Under the pieces are notes generated by a model that saw only the letters and a program-made list of their open reading frames with translations, did no database searches and was not told where the DNA came from. The position numbers and the translations under genes are program-made. From Variovorax sp. JS1663 (GTDB taxonomy: Bacteria; Pseudomonadota; Gammaproteobacteria; Burkholderiales; Burkholderiaceae_C), in NCBI RefSeq assembly GCF_002157355.1, contig NZ_LYMK01000062.1, positions 1-32,194 on the forward strand: 32,194 bases of DNA, written 5' to 3'. Below, piece by piece: positions 1 through 7,100 of the stretch (the stretch's first letter is position 1; each line of letters begins with the position of its first letter).

Positions 1-242
1 CTGGCGGAGGAGGGGAAGGCCTTCCAGGTCGGCGCGTCCGCCGCGCCGTAGGAGACGCAGTTCTTGGTGAACCCGGGCGCCGGGTCTTTGCCGAAGAACT
101 CGGCCGTGCACTGCCCTGCTCCGGCCACCACCTTCTCGACCCGCGCGCTCTGGCGCGTGTACTGGCCGCCGGTGGTCGTGGCCCGGCCGTAGGAGACGCG
201 CGTCGGCGCGCCGACCTGGAAGGCCTTCCCCTCCTCCGCCAG
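1..242. repeat. Perfect 36-bp inverted repeat, arms 1-36 and 207-242
   Basis: Bases 1-36 are the exact reverse complement of bases 207-242, with 170 bp between them. Each arm contains the self-complementary core GGAAGGCCTTCC. The arms stop matching at base 37/206; the outer end is cut by the window. Both arms lie in the coding sequence of the secreted protein. A separate direct repeat, GCCGTAGGAGACGC at 45-58 and 186-199, comes from the domain duplication in that gene. Confidence 0.9.
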
Positions 243-539
243 CTTCGTGCCGGCCGCCGGTGCCTGGCCCTCTGGAGGCACGTAGCCGGGCGACTTCGCA
301 TAGCAGGCCTTGACTGTCCCGAACACCGGATCCCCGAATACCTCGTTGCTGCAGGTGAAGGTGCCCTGCAGGGTCTTCTGGGCGTACTTGCCGGCGGCGC
401 CGTACTTGACGACGCGCTTGGGCACCAGGTGGTAGGTGCCGCCTTCGTTGGCGACCTTGATCCACTCCGGGCCGAGCGTCTCGGCATGAGCCATGGCGGC
501 GGCCAGAGGCAGGATGAGCGCGATGAGCGAGCGTTTCAT
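1..539 (-). CDS. Secreted protein with duplicated Cys-containing domain, partial (3' end outside window)
   Basis: Open from an ATG at 539 to the window edge (179 codons seen, no stop). The N-terminus MKRSLIALILPLAAAMAHA is a clear Sec signal peptide with an AHA cleavage site, so the product is exported. The mature part holds two similar blocks of about 60-70 residues: 'KVANEGG..VVKYG..FTCSNEVFGDPVFGTVKACY' and 'KLAEEGK..RVSYG..QCTAEFFGKDPAPGFTKNCVSYG'. Each block has two Cys that could form a disulfide in the periplasm. It lies beyond the lysis genes, past an intrinsic terminator, and looks like an independent cargo gene rather than a virion gene. The ribosome site (AGGAAAG, about 10 nt upstream) is mediocre. 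The family is not recognised. The last 36 bases are part of a perfect inverted repeat, so the C-terminal residues shown here may not be genuine. Confidence 0.7.
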   Translation of the reverse strand, partial: MKRSLIALILPLAAAMAHAETLGPEWIKVANEGGTYHLVPKRVVKYGAAGKYAQKTLQGTFTCSNEVFGDPVFGTVKACYAKSPGYVPPEGQAPAAGTKLAEEGKAFQVGAPTRVSYGRATTTGGQYTRQSARVEKVVAGAGQCTAEFFGKDPAPGFTKNCVSYGAADAPTWKAFPSSA

Positions 540-562
540 GTGATGAGGCTTTCCTGGGGGTA

Positions 563-581
563 GCCGCCAGAGCCCGGCGGC
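563..581 (-). other. Hairpin in the leader of the secreted-protein gene
   Basis: GCCGCC (563-568) can pair with GGCGGC (576-581) over a 7-nt loop. It sits between the terminator at 590-613 and the start codon at 539. There is no U-tract after it on either strand, so it is not a second terminator; it may shape the 5' leader of the downstream gene. No promoter motif could be identified in the leader. Confidence 0.4.
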
Positions 582-589
582 GGGGCATG

Positions 590-613
590 AAAAAGCCCGC
601 GCGAGGCGGGCTT
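590..613 (-). terminator. Intrinsic terminator after the lysis cassette
   Basis: On the minus strand a 6-bp GCCCGC/GCGGGC stem with a 5-nt loop is followed directly by TTTTT (594 to 590). It follows the end of Rz at 756. The 614-755 stretch between them has no gene I can support. It closes the late transcript and separates it from the secreted-protein gene. Confidence 0.8.
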
Positions 614-755
614 GACGGAGGTTGAGGTGGCGGGCAGTGGGGCGGCGCCCGGTAAAATTCCGGACATGGGAAGCTCTAGCGAGTGGTCAGAACAAACGGC
701 AGGCCCAATGCCGCAGACCTCGCAGACCTAGCGCCACACTCGGGCCCCGCGAAAT

Positions 756-1226
756 TCAGCGCGCCGGCCAGCCATCGGTCAGGGTTTGGACGTCTGAGGC
801 GTGGCCGTCAGCTGCTCGCGCCAAGTCTTGAACTTCTGCTGTGCACGCTCCGAGTACGTCTGCGAGGGGATTGGCTGGCTCAGGGCTGGCCTTTCCGGGA
901 TCGCTGGGCACTGGACGACTTGTGGCGCGACGGATGGCGTCGAGCAGGCGCCCACGCTCAGCAGTAGCGCCGGCAGCAGCTGCCTCAAGTAGTTGGGCAC
1001 GTTTGCGGCTTTCATTGATCGCTCCGATCAGGTTGGAATTCCAGCGGGCGGCGATGCGCTGGTTCTCGTTGGCGGCTTCAAGCGCGGCCTTCTGGTCTGC
1101 GATGACCTGGGCGCTCCACTTCGTCTGCACGCCGTTCGCCCCATCGCTGGAGCCCTTCCAGTAGCCGCCGCCGGCCGCGGCCAGGATGGCGAGCAGGCCG
1201 CCAAGCAAGATGTATGGGTTCAGCAT
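756..1226 (-). CDS. Rz: Rz-like inner-membrane spanin
   Basis: A 156-residue protein that starts at ATG 1226 (MLNPYILLGGLLAILAAAGG), with one N-terminal membrane segment, then a long Ala/Gln/Glu/Arg-rich stretch from about residue 35 to 115 predicted to be helical or coiled coil in the periplasm. This is the usual form of a phage i-spanin, which pairs with the outer-membrane lipoprotein Rz1 and fuses the two membranes in the last step of Gram-negative lysis. Identity rests mainly on architecture, on position after the endolysin, and on the Rz1-like lipoprotein nested wholly inside it in the +1 frame. It overlaps the 23-residue peptide gene upstream by 7 nt. The C-terminal part (about residue 115 onward) has no obvious structure. 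Confidence 0.82.
   Translation of the reverse strand: MLNPYILLGGLLAILAAAGGGYWKGSSDGANGVQTKWSAQVIADQKAALEAANENQRIAARWNSNLIGAINESRKRAQLLEAAAAGATAERGRLLDAIRRATSRPVPSDPGKASPEPANPLADVLGACTAEVQDLARAADGHASDVQTLTDGWPAR
779..1015 (-). CDS. Rz1: Rz1-like outer-membrane spanin lipoprotein, nested in Rz
   Basis: A 78-residue ORF in the +1 frame entirely within Rz. It has a basic/polar N-terminus, a short hydrophobic segment (LLPALLLSVGA) and a lipobox at SVGAC with the acylated Cys at residue 24. The mature part is Pro-rich (APQVVQCPAIPERPALSQPI), as is typical of o-spanins. A good ribosome site, GGAG, lies 8 nt before ATG 1015. The lipid would anchor the protein in the outer membrane, where it binds the C-terminus of Rz. 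Complete nesting is known from lambda Rz/Rz1, which supports both calls. Confidence 0.85.
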   Translation of the reverse strand: MKAANVPNYLRQLLPALLLSVGACSTPSVAPQVVQCPAIPERPALSQPIPSQTYSERAQQKFKTWREQLTATPQTSKP

Positions 1227-1291
1227 GCGAACACCGCGCCGAGGACGATGGCGATGGACAGGGCGAGCCAGAAAGCGATGGGCCAACTCAT
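1220..1291 (-). CDS. 23-residue single-span membrane peptide in the lysis cassette
   Basis: ATG 1291 overlaps the stop of the upstream lipoprotein gene (ATGA), and the stop overlaps the start region of Rz by 7 nt. The peptide begins MSWPIAFWLALSIAIVLG and ends in Cys; nearly all of it is one hydrophobic helix with two Trp near the N-terminus. The tight overlaps at both ends suggest it is translated with the lysis genes. The function is unknown; a holin accessory or antiholin-like role is only a guess. Alternatively it could be a non-functional overlap that couples translation of the lipoprotein and Rz. Confidence 0.5.
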   Translation of the reverse strand: MSWPIAFWLALSIAIVLGAVFAC

Positions 1292-1509
1292 ATCGAGCCC
1301 CTGCTGCCCATATTCCCCCTGCCCGCTTCGACGCCGCGGCGGAAGATCTCGCGCGCCAGTTCCATCAGTTCGTCTTGCGTCCAAACTGAGCAGCCCTGCG
1401 CCTTGCAAGCGATGGCTTCCTCTTCGGAGACACGAATGCCATCGCGCGGCGTCGCGCAGCCGGCCAGAATGAGCGCGCACAGCGCGGCGGTGATCGAGAA
1501 CTTGTTCAT
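1288..1509 (-). CDS. Small lipoprotein in the lysis cassette
   Basis: A 73-residue protein starting at ATG 1509, overlapping the endolysin stop by 4 nt (ATGA). The N-terminus (MNKFSITAALCALILAGC) is a lipoprotein signal with lipobox LAGC and the lipidated Cys at residue 18. The mature part has two more Cys (ACKAQGC) and an acidic/basic helix (WTQDELMELAREIFRRGVEA). Small lipoproteins between endolysin and spanins are seen in some proteobacterial phages, but this family's role is not established. It is not the o-spanin, because a nested Rz1 is present further on. It may help lysis or alter the cell envelope. Confidence 0.7.
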   Translation of the reverse strand: MNKFSITAALCALILAGCATPRDGIRVSEEEAIACKAQGCSVWTQDELMELAREIFRRGVEAGRGNMGSRGSI

Positions 1510-2135
1510 TGGGCACCTCGTCTGATTTCGTTCCCCCACATGGAATCGGCACCGGCGTCCTGCCATGCAGCGGTCAGCGTGGCCTTCGCGCGCTCCCAGT
1601 TGTCGCAGCGCTCGCCCCAGCCGTTCGGCAGCCCTTGCTTGTTCCGGCCGTTGATGCCGACGCAGTAGCCCAGGAAGTCGCCGATGTCGGCCTTGGCGTT
1701 GAGCCTGCGCATCTCGACGTAGTCGCCGGCGGACATCCACGCCCATTCCGGCTGCTCGAGCTTTTCGGGCTCGGCCTCGAAGTCCGGGCAAGCGATGCCC
1801 TTGGCGCGCAGCCGGTCGCGCAGCGCTACGTAGTTGGCGCGGCCGGTCGTTTGCAGCCCTCCCCTGCCCCGATACCTGGGCCCGTCGCCGGCCTGCACAT
1901 TCCCGAGGTCCTGGCGTCCCTCGTACCTCAGGAAGTAGCTCTCGCCGCCGAGCTCGCGCAGCGCATTCAGGTGCATGGTCTCTACCGCCACGTTGGCCAG
2001 GAACATGCCGGCGCGGTCTGCGGTCTGGTCAATGTCGTAGACCGCCATCGCGTGGTTGATGCCGCTCAGCGAGCGCTCGGCGTTGATCCAGGAGGCGCCG
2101 GTGCAGACCATGAGCTGTTCGAGGTCAATCTTCAT
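1506..2135 (-). CDS. Endolysin, GH19 chitinase/lysozyme-like
   Basis: A 209-residue muralytic enzyme predicted to cut the glycan chain of peptidoglycan. The GH19-like features are the 'NHAM..YDI...ADRAGMFLANVAVET' region, where Glu 52 sits at the place of the family's catalytic acid, and the signature YRGRGGLQTTGRANY at residues 88-102. The C-terminal part has the usual 'GYCVGINGRNKQG' segment. No signal peptide is visible, so export depends on a holin. ATG 2135 has GGAG 7 nt upstream; it overlaps the preceding membrane protein by 11 nt, and its stop overlaps the lipoprotein start. The usual HES motif of phage GH19 enzymes reads VET here, so the exact subfamily is uncertain. Confidence 0.85.
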   Translation of the reverse strand: MKIDLEQLMVCTGASWINAERSLSGINHAMAVYDIDQTADRAGMFLANVAVETMHLNALRELGGESYFLRYEGRQDLGNVQAGDGPRYRGRGGLQTTGRANYVALRDRLRAKGIACPDFEAEPEKLEQPEWAWMSAGDYVEMRRLNAKADIGDFLGYCVGINGRNKQGLPNGWGERCDNWERAKATLTAAWQDAGADSMWGNEIRRGAQ

Positions 2136-2439
2136 CGAGGGTCTCCAGGGGCATCGGACCAGTTGCAGATCTCGGAGGCCGGTCACCTCTCCATGCTCGA
2201 TTGCTGCACAGCAGACCAATGAGCAGCGATGTGGCAATGCAGATCGAACCCCACTCGGGGTACTCTCCCCACCACGGCTGAAGACCGGAGGCCACAGCGC
2301 CACCGAGATACCCGGCGTATTCCAGGCGAACCCGCCAAAGCACCCCGTTCTGCATGGCGTTGAGTCGGCACAGGGAAATGAAAACGATCACCCCGCAGAT
2401 CACGAGGTTCGCCATCGCGAACAGGTAGAGGTCGTTCAT
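2125..2439 (-). CDS. Small membrane protein of the lysis cassette (second holin or antiholin candidate)
   Basis: A 104-residue protein from ATG 2439, whose first bases overlap the stop of the holin-like gene (ATGA); a GGGGGG ribosome site lies just upstream. Hydrophobic segments are at about residues 5-24 and 64-78, with a weaker one at 42-55. A Trp pair (PWW) sits between them, and the C-terminal tail is polar and ends in acidic residues (LDED). Size, topology and position directly before the endolysin fit a holin or antiholin, but there is no recognisable sequence signature. It could equally be the true holin with the neighbouring 132-residue protein as partner. Confidence 0.7.
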   Translation of the reverse strand: MNDLYLFAMANLVICGVIVFISLCRLNAMQNGVLWRVRLEYAGYLGGAVASGLQPWWGEYPEWGSICIATSLLIGLLCSNRAWRGDRPPRSATGPMPLETLDED

Positions 2440-2834
2440 TGGCTGCCCCCCTTCCCACGGACGAGGTCGAGGGCGCCGTAGATCACCCGCATGCATTTGC
2501 TCAGAAGCTTGGGCCAGTCATCCCCGATGAACCCCACCATCAGGGCGATCGGCGCAACTGTCACACGTGGCGAGAGATCAGGGCGGTAGGCGCTCGCAAT
2601 AGCCGCGAACCCGACCGTGAGCAGCACAGCGAGGCCGACAACACGCGTGAAGAACCAGATCGCAGCCGTCCGTGTGGTCCTGTCACGCCTGGCCAGCGCG
2701 AATGAAGCCCCGATCGTAGAAGCAATGACGATCACCATGTACGGACCCACAACCGCGGCCACTTCATGCGAGAAGAGGATGGCCGCGATGAAGACGAACA
2801 GGCCGACGATGTCAACAACAGGAGGTTGATTCAC
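2436..2834 (-). CDS. Holin-like membrane protein
   Basis: A 132-residue protein with three or four hydrophobic segments at about residues 7-27, 27-47, 58-82 and 91-104, then a basic C-terminal tail (KLLSKCMRVIYGALDLVRGK). Small multi-span proteins with charged tails ahead of an endolysin are usually holins, which open the inner membrane at the set time of lysis. The start is GTG 2834, overlapping the stop of the 29-residue peptide by 4 nt (GTGA), so translation is probably coupled. The call is by context and topology only; the family is not recognised. Confidence 0.7.
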   Translation of the reverse strand: MNQPPVVDIVGLFVFIAAILFSHEVAAVVGPYMVIVIASTIGASFALARRDRTTRTAAIWFFTRVVGLAVLLTVGFAAIASAYRPDLSPRVTVAPIALMVGFIGDDWPKLLSKCMRVIYGALDLVRGKGGSQ

Positions 2835-2920
2835 GGTCGGTCCATCCAGATGATGGCCTTATCGAACCAGCCGCGCAGCCAGCGCCAGACACCCCGCAAG
2901 AAATCCTTGATCCGATCCAT
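2831..2920 (-). CDS. 29-residue Trp-rich peptide opening the lysis module
   Basis: ATG 2920 has a very strong ribosome site (AAGGAG, 9 nt upstream) placed directly after the terminator at 2936-2961. The product begins MDRIKDFLRGVWRWLRGW and contains four Trp and several Arg/Lys in 29 residues, forming a possible amphipathic helix. The stop overlaps the GTG start of the holin-like gene. The ribosome site and coupling argue that it is translated; it may act as a leader that delivers ribosomes to the holin gene, or be a membrane-active peptide. No known family recognised. Confidence 0.6.
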   Translation of the reverse strand: MDRIKDFLRGVWRWLRGWFDKAIIWMDRP

Positions 2921-2935
2921 AGTTGGGGCTCCTTG

Positions 2936-2961
2936 AAAAAGAAAACCCGCCGAAGCAGGTT
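2936..2961 (-). terminator. Intrinsic terminator between tail and lysis modules
   Basis: On the minus strand a 7-bp stem (AACCTGC/GCGGGTT, one G-U pair) closes a TTCG loop and is followed by TTTTCTTTTT. It follows the fibre gene that stops at 2985. The ribosome site of the 29-residue peptide begins only a few bases after the U-tract, so lysis genes are reached by read-through or by antitermination. Confidence 0.85.
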
Positions 2962-2984
2962 GGTTGTTGGGTCCAGATCCAACG

Positions 2985-4160
2985 TCACCAATCGCAGATC
3001 TCAAACACTGAGAGCGACGGCTTGATCGTGTTGGAAGAAGCGTTGCTCCGACTCACTGTGTCGTTATTGAAAGTGGTCACTGCAAGGGAGTCGCCGACAA
3101 GCACGCCGTCGAAGTTGCCTGATGCGTTCAGGAAGCAAGAGCCGGCAGCATCGACAGGGAGGCTGAGCCACGCCATCGGGTCGTCCTGCGGGTCATCAAT
3201 GCTGTACCCGCCGGGCACGCTCAACTTTCTGTTGATCACGCCGACCGCCTGTAACTTGCCGACAGTGACGCCGGTGTAGTTGCTAGCACCGGTCACCGAA
3301 TACGACCCACCTCTGAGGCAACGAATCCAGCCGTTGCTGGTGTCACCCATCGGGGTTGCCAAGCCAGAGGTGTTGTCGTGCACGACCGTGTCCATTGGCA
3401 TCAGTGTCCATGCGCCGGCGGCGATAGATGTGGTCCCGGCTTTGTTCATGGTGCACTTGAGCGGGATGCTCCGCCCGCCCACCTTCGCCCAGCCAGTACC
3501 GTCGCACATGAGAATCGCCGACTCTCGAGCCCACATCCTGCGCGTGGTGGCACCGTCAATCAGTTCACTACCGTTTCCATCGACCGTCACCCAGCGCGTG
3601 AGGCCCGGAGCCATGCGCACGCCGACGAACTTTCCAGCGTTCCCCGATGCTGCGGGCAGCGTCACTGTGTAGTCGGCACTCGTGCCAGAGCAGACATGCA
3701 TGCGACCGAGCGTGAGCGTTGCTGTCGTAGTCACCGAGATCTCTGACGCGGTCAGCACAGACAGCATGTCGCTGCCTCCACCACCCCCACCTCCACCGCC
3801 CGCGCCGCCGTAGGCCTGCCGGAAATCGTCGATGGTCGTGATCGTGGACGATCCCGTCACCACCGAGTAGAGCTGCATGAAGTTCGTATCGTCGAGCCAG
3901 TCCGTCGTGCCTGTGCTGGCAGAGACATCGCCAGTCGCACGCTCGGCAACGACATAGTTCGTCGTGCTTCCCGTCAGCGACACGGTCCCATTGGCGACGG
4001 CCGCACCGTTGAAGTTGCCGCCCAGGTAGGCCAACACCAGGCCGGTCGTCAACGCCGGGTTGATGCCATAGAGCCCGGCCGGCGACACCGAACGGAAGTT
4101 CTCGTTCACCCGCTCCTGCCAGTTAAAGGCAGCGGCGATCTGTTGCATGGCTGTGCTCAT
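2985..4160 (-). CDS. Putative tail fibre / receptor-binding protein
   Basis: A 391-residue protein directly after the tail tip gene. The N-terminal 115 residues (MSTAMQQIAAAFNWQERVNE...) probably attach to the tail. They are followed by a polyglycine run at about residue 120 (AGGGGGGGGGS) and then Ser/Thr/Gly/Val-rich sequence typical of beta-rich phage fibres, including 'YTVTLPAASGNAGKFVGVR', a pattern common in fibre proteins. The C-terminal half is probably the host-binding domain. ATG 4160 has a weak ribosome site (GAAAGA). Function is inferred from position and composition; no enzymatic motif or Gln-rich chaperone segment was found. A terminator follows its stop. Confidence 0.65.
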   Translation of the reverse strand: MSTAMQQIAAAFNWQERVNENFRSVSPAGLYGINPALTTGLVLAYLGGNFNGAAVANGTVSLTGSTTNYVVAERATGDVSASTGTTDWLDDTNFMQLYSVVTGSSTITTIDDFRQAYGGAGGGGGGGGGSDMLSVLTASEISVTTTATLTLGRMHVCSGTSADYTVTLPAASGNAGKFVGVRMAPGLTRWVTVDGNGSELIDGATTRRMWARESAILMCDGTGWAKVGGRSIPLKCTMNKAGTTSIAAGAWTLMPMDTVVHDNTSGLATPMGDTSNGWIRCLRGGSYSVTGASNYTGVTVGKLQAVGVINRKLSVPGGYSIDDPQDDPMAWLSLPVDAAGSCFLNASGNFDGVLVGDSLAVTTFNNDTVSRSNASSNTIKPSLSVFEICDW

Positions 4161-4169
4161 TCTTGTCTT

Positions 4170-7100
4170 TCAGTAGTTGGGCGATGGGCCGGTTGGCGGC
4201 GTGAACGAAGCTGTGTGCAGAGCGACGCCGTTCAGGATCTCCACCTCGTCAATGAAGCCATCCAGGGAAGCCGTTGGCGTGCTTTCGCCCCAAGTGCCGC
4301 CGCTGAAGTTGGCGCCAAGTGCAAGGCCGTAGAGTGGCGTGTACGGGGTCAGGCTGTTTGTCTCGCTCCACACGAGCGACCCGTTGATGAAGCCGCGATA
4401 AACGTTGCCATCCCAGGTAACTTCGATGTGATTCCAAGCGCCTACGGTGGCCGTCCCAAGGAGACCGCCAGACGTGAACTCTCCGCCGATGTCGTAGCCA
4501 GCATTGTTCGAAGAGCCGGCGAAGTAGACCGACGTGCCATCCCAGACAATCTCATAGCTGGCAAAGTTGAAGCCACCGGCCCGGCACAGAACGACTTGCG
4601 AAATCGCCGCTGACGAGTTTGGGAAGAGCCACAGGCTGATCGTGAAATCCGTGGTCAGGTTCAGTGGAGTCGAGGCCGGGAAGAGGACACAGTCGCCGCT
4701 TCCGTCGAACACCATCGAGCCGCCGCCGAACTTCGATTGCGCAGCGCTCACTCGCGCATTGCCGAAGAGCTGTGCAGACAGATGCGATGGCCCGTAGTCC
4801 AGGATCGTTGTCGGCGTGGCCACGTCGTCGGCGTGGACCAGCAGGGCTGTGTCTTGGTAGTACTGGCTGGACGGCGGTGATGTGTCGTCTTCGAGCGCAA
4901 CGCCGAGGCCGACCACGTCGCTCAGCTGGTAGACGCGAACGTAGAGCGTCGAGCTGGGCCAGAAGCCCATGGCGGCCTGCTGCGCCGCGATCAGCGCCAG
5001 TTCAGGAGAAGTCGTGGTGAAGCTGCCGGCCAGCGTCGTGTAGGCGCTGGAGGTGTAAATCTCGACCAGATAGCGCTCAGAGGCCTCGCCCAGCGGCAGC
5101 GTCCCGTACAGGTTGTTCATCGCGAGGCGCGAGCGGCGATCCCAAGATAGAGTGATCGAGTCGGCCGACTGTTCGCGCCTCAAGTTGATCGGGCTGAGTG
5201 GCATCACGCCCTGACCAGTGTTCGCGTAGCGCTGCGACGAGACAGATTGCAAGCTCCGTCCCGCGGTGACCGCGCGGTAGCTCTTCGTCGTGCCGATCTC
5301 GCCGGCAGACATGTTCGGCCGGAGCATCCCGACAGGCCGCAAAAGCACGAAGATGTCGCCCTCGCCGTGCGTCCCCGTGAATCGCTCCGTCCCGAACTGT
5401 CCACGCAGGTGGCGCGTCAGCGCGTATCGACCGTCACCGAGTGCGGTGCCCGTCGCAGATGCGCCGATCTCCCACCGCCCAGGCGCCCCATAGGCCCAGT
5501 ACTCGCCGCCTCCAGAAAGAAGGACGTCACGCGTGACGCTCTCGAACATGTCGTCACCGAGGTTCACGGTGAGAACGCTTGATTCATCCACGAGCCAAGG
5601 AGATGCAGCGCCAATGATGCTTTCCGCGAAGCCGATAGGCGCGGACTGCGATACGGTCCCGCTCGTCGCAAGATTGCTGTCGTCATTGCCAACGAACAAC
5701 TCGGCGTTGGCCGGCCTCGCCGCGTAACTGTCCATCGCCACATACAGACCGGCGTTATCGTCCTGGTCGCGCAGGATCGGAATGTCGAGGATCTGCGCCC
5801 GCGTGGGCGGCGGCAGCGGCACCACGTCTTGCCGAACATAGTCGGTCGCCCCGACAGCCGTCTGCAGGTAGAGTTCCGCGTCCCCCGGCTCCACGCTCCA
5901 CTCGCACATCACTCCCGTGTCCGTGGAGTTCATCACACGCCACAGCCGATATGTACCACGGGGGTACTCGATGGTCACGCCGTCGCCCGGCGAGACGAAA
6001 GCGAACTTGCGCGACACCTTGAGGCTTCGCGTGTTTTGCTGCCGCCAGCGGGCGTACATGATCAACTCGGCCGTGGTGCGCGCGCGATCCGAATTGGTGG
6101 CGATCGGCAGTTCGATCAGCAGATCCTCAGATGCCTCCGTGACCTGACGGACCGCGGTCTCCGTGGCGGTCTGGTAGTCGAACATCTCCTCGACGTAGCT
6201 CACTGATACGCTGCGCGGGAGATCGATCTCCTGCGTGCGATTCAATGGCATCGGGTCGGGGGTCTCGGAACCATCTTCGGCCTGACCAAGTTCGTCGTAA
6301 GAGACGGTGGCGACCGAGACAATGTCTTCATACTTCTTGAAGCGGATCAGGCCATCCTCTTCGACTGCGTAGATCGCGAATGCGGTGAACAGAGGATCGA
6401 TGTTTGCTCGCGCACTCGCGGGGTTCTGGATCTTGTAGCCGTGGATCGTGTCAGCGCCGATCGTGCTGATGTCGTAGCGCGTCTCCCCGGCGCGCTGGAG
6501 CTGGTCCTCGATGATGTCGGAGACAAGCACCTCATCGGTGGTAACGACATTGAAGCGGACAAGCGTGTAAGAATACTCCCCAGTATCCAAAAGTAAATTT
6601 GGGCCAAGGACGGCGCTCCGCGTGTTCGAGTAGAACGCTCTGTAGTTCAAATAGTTGGCGTTGGGATAGGCATCCGATCCGTCGCCTTGCCGCGGCCCAA
6701 CGTCATCGCACAAGAGCACGTAAGCCCCGTTGACCAACTGCCAGATCCCGCCGATTCCATCCGGCGCCAGCACGAGCACAAAGAGGCCGTTCTGGTTGCT
6801 GGTGATGAGAGCGACCAGCGAACTCAGGTCGCCGCCATAGAACGGCACAGGGACCGCGGTCTCTTCCCACGTTCCGCCAACCAAGTGGCTTACCGTTGTG
6901 CCGTCGATCGACAGCGTGTACATCTCGCCGAGGTGGAACGTGAGAGGCCCCATGCCCGCGGGTGGCCCTGGCACCAGATTCCCATCGAAGACAATGTTGG
7001 TGGATGGCGAGCCGTTCCTCGGGACCACGGCAAACCTGCCGGTCACGTCGTCGAAAGCCGCCCACCTGTACCCGTAGATGGTCTCCCCGTCTTCGACAAA

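Noticed and set aside
712..729. 9-bp tandem repeat CGCAGACCT twice
   Set aside because: Only two copies in a short non-coding gap; no array or site type fits.
614..755. tRNA or attachment site between Rz and the terminator
   Set aside because: No cloverleaf or repeat pair could be found; attachment sites need the second copy outside the window.
2985..4160. Diversity-generating retroelement target in the fibre gene
   Set aside because: No reverse transcriptase, template repeat or matching variable repeat is in the window.
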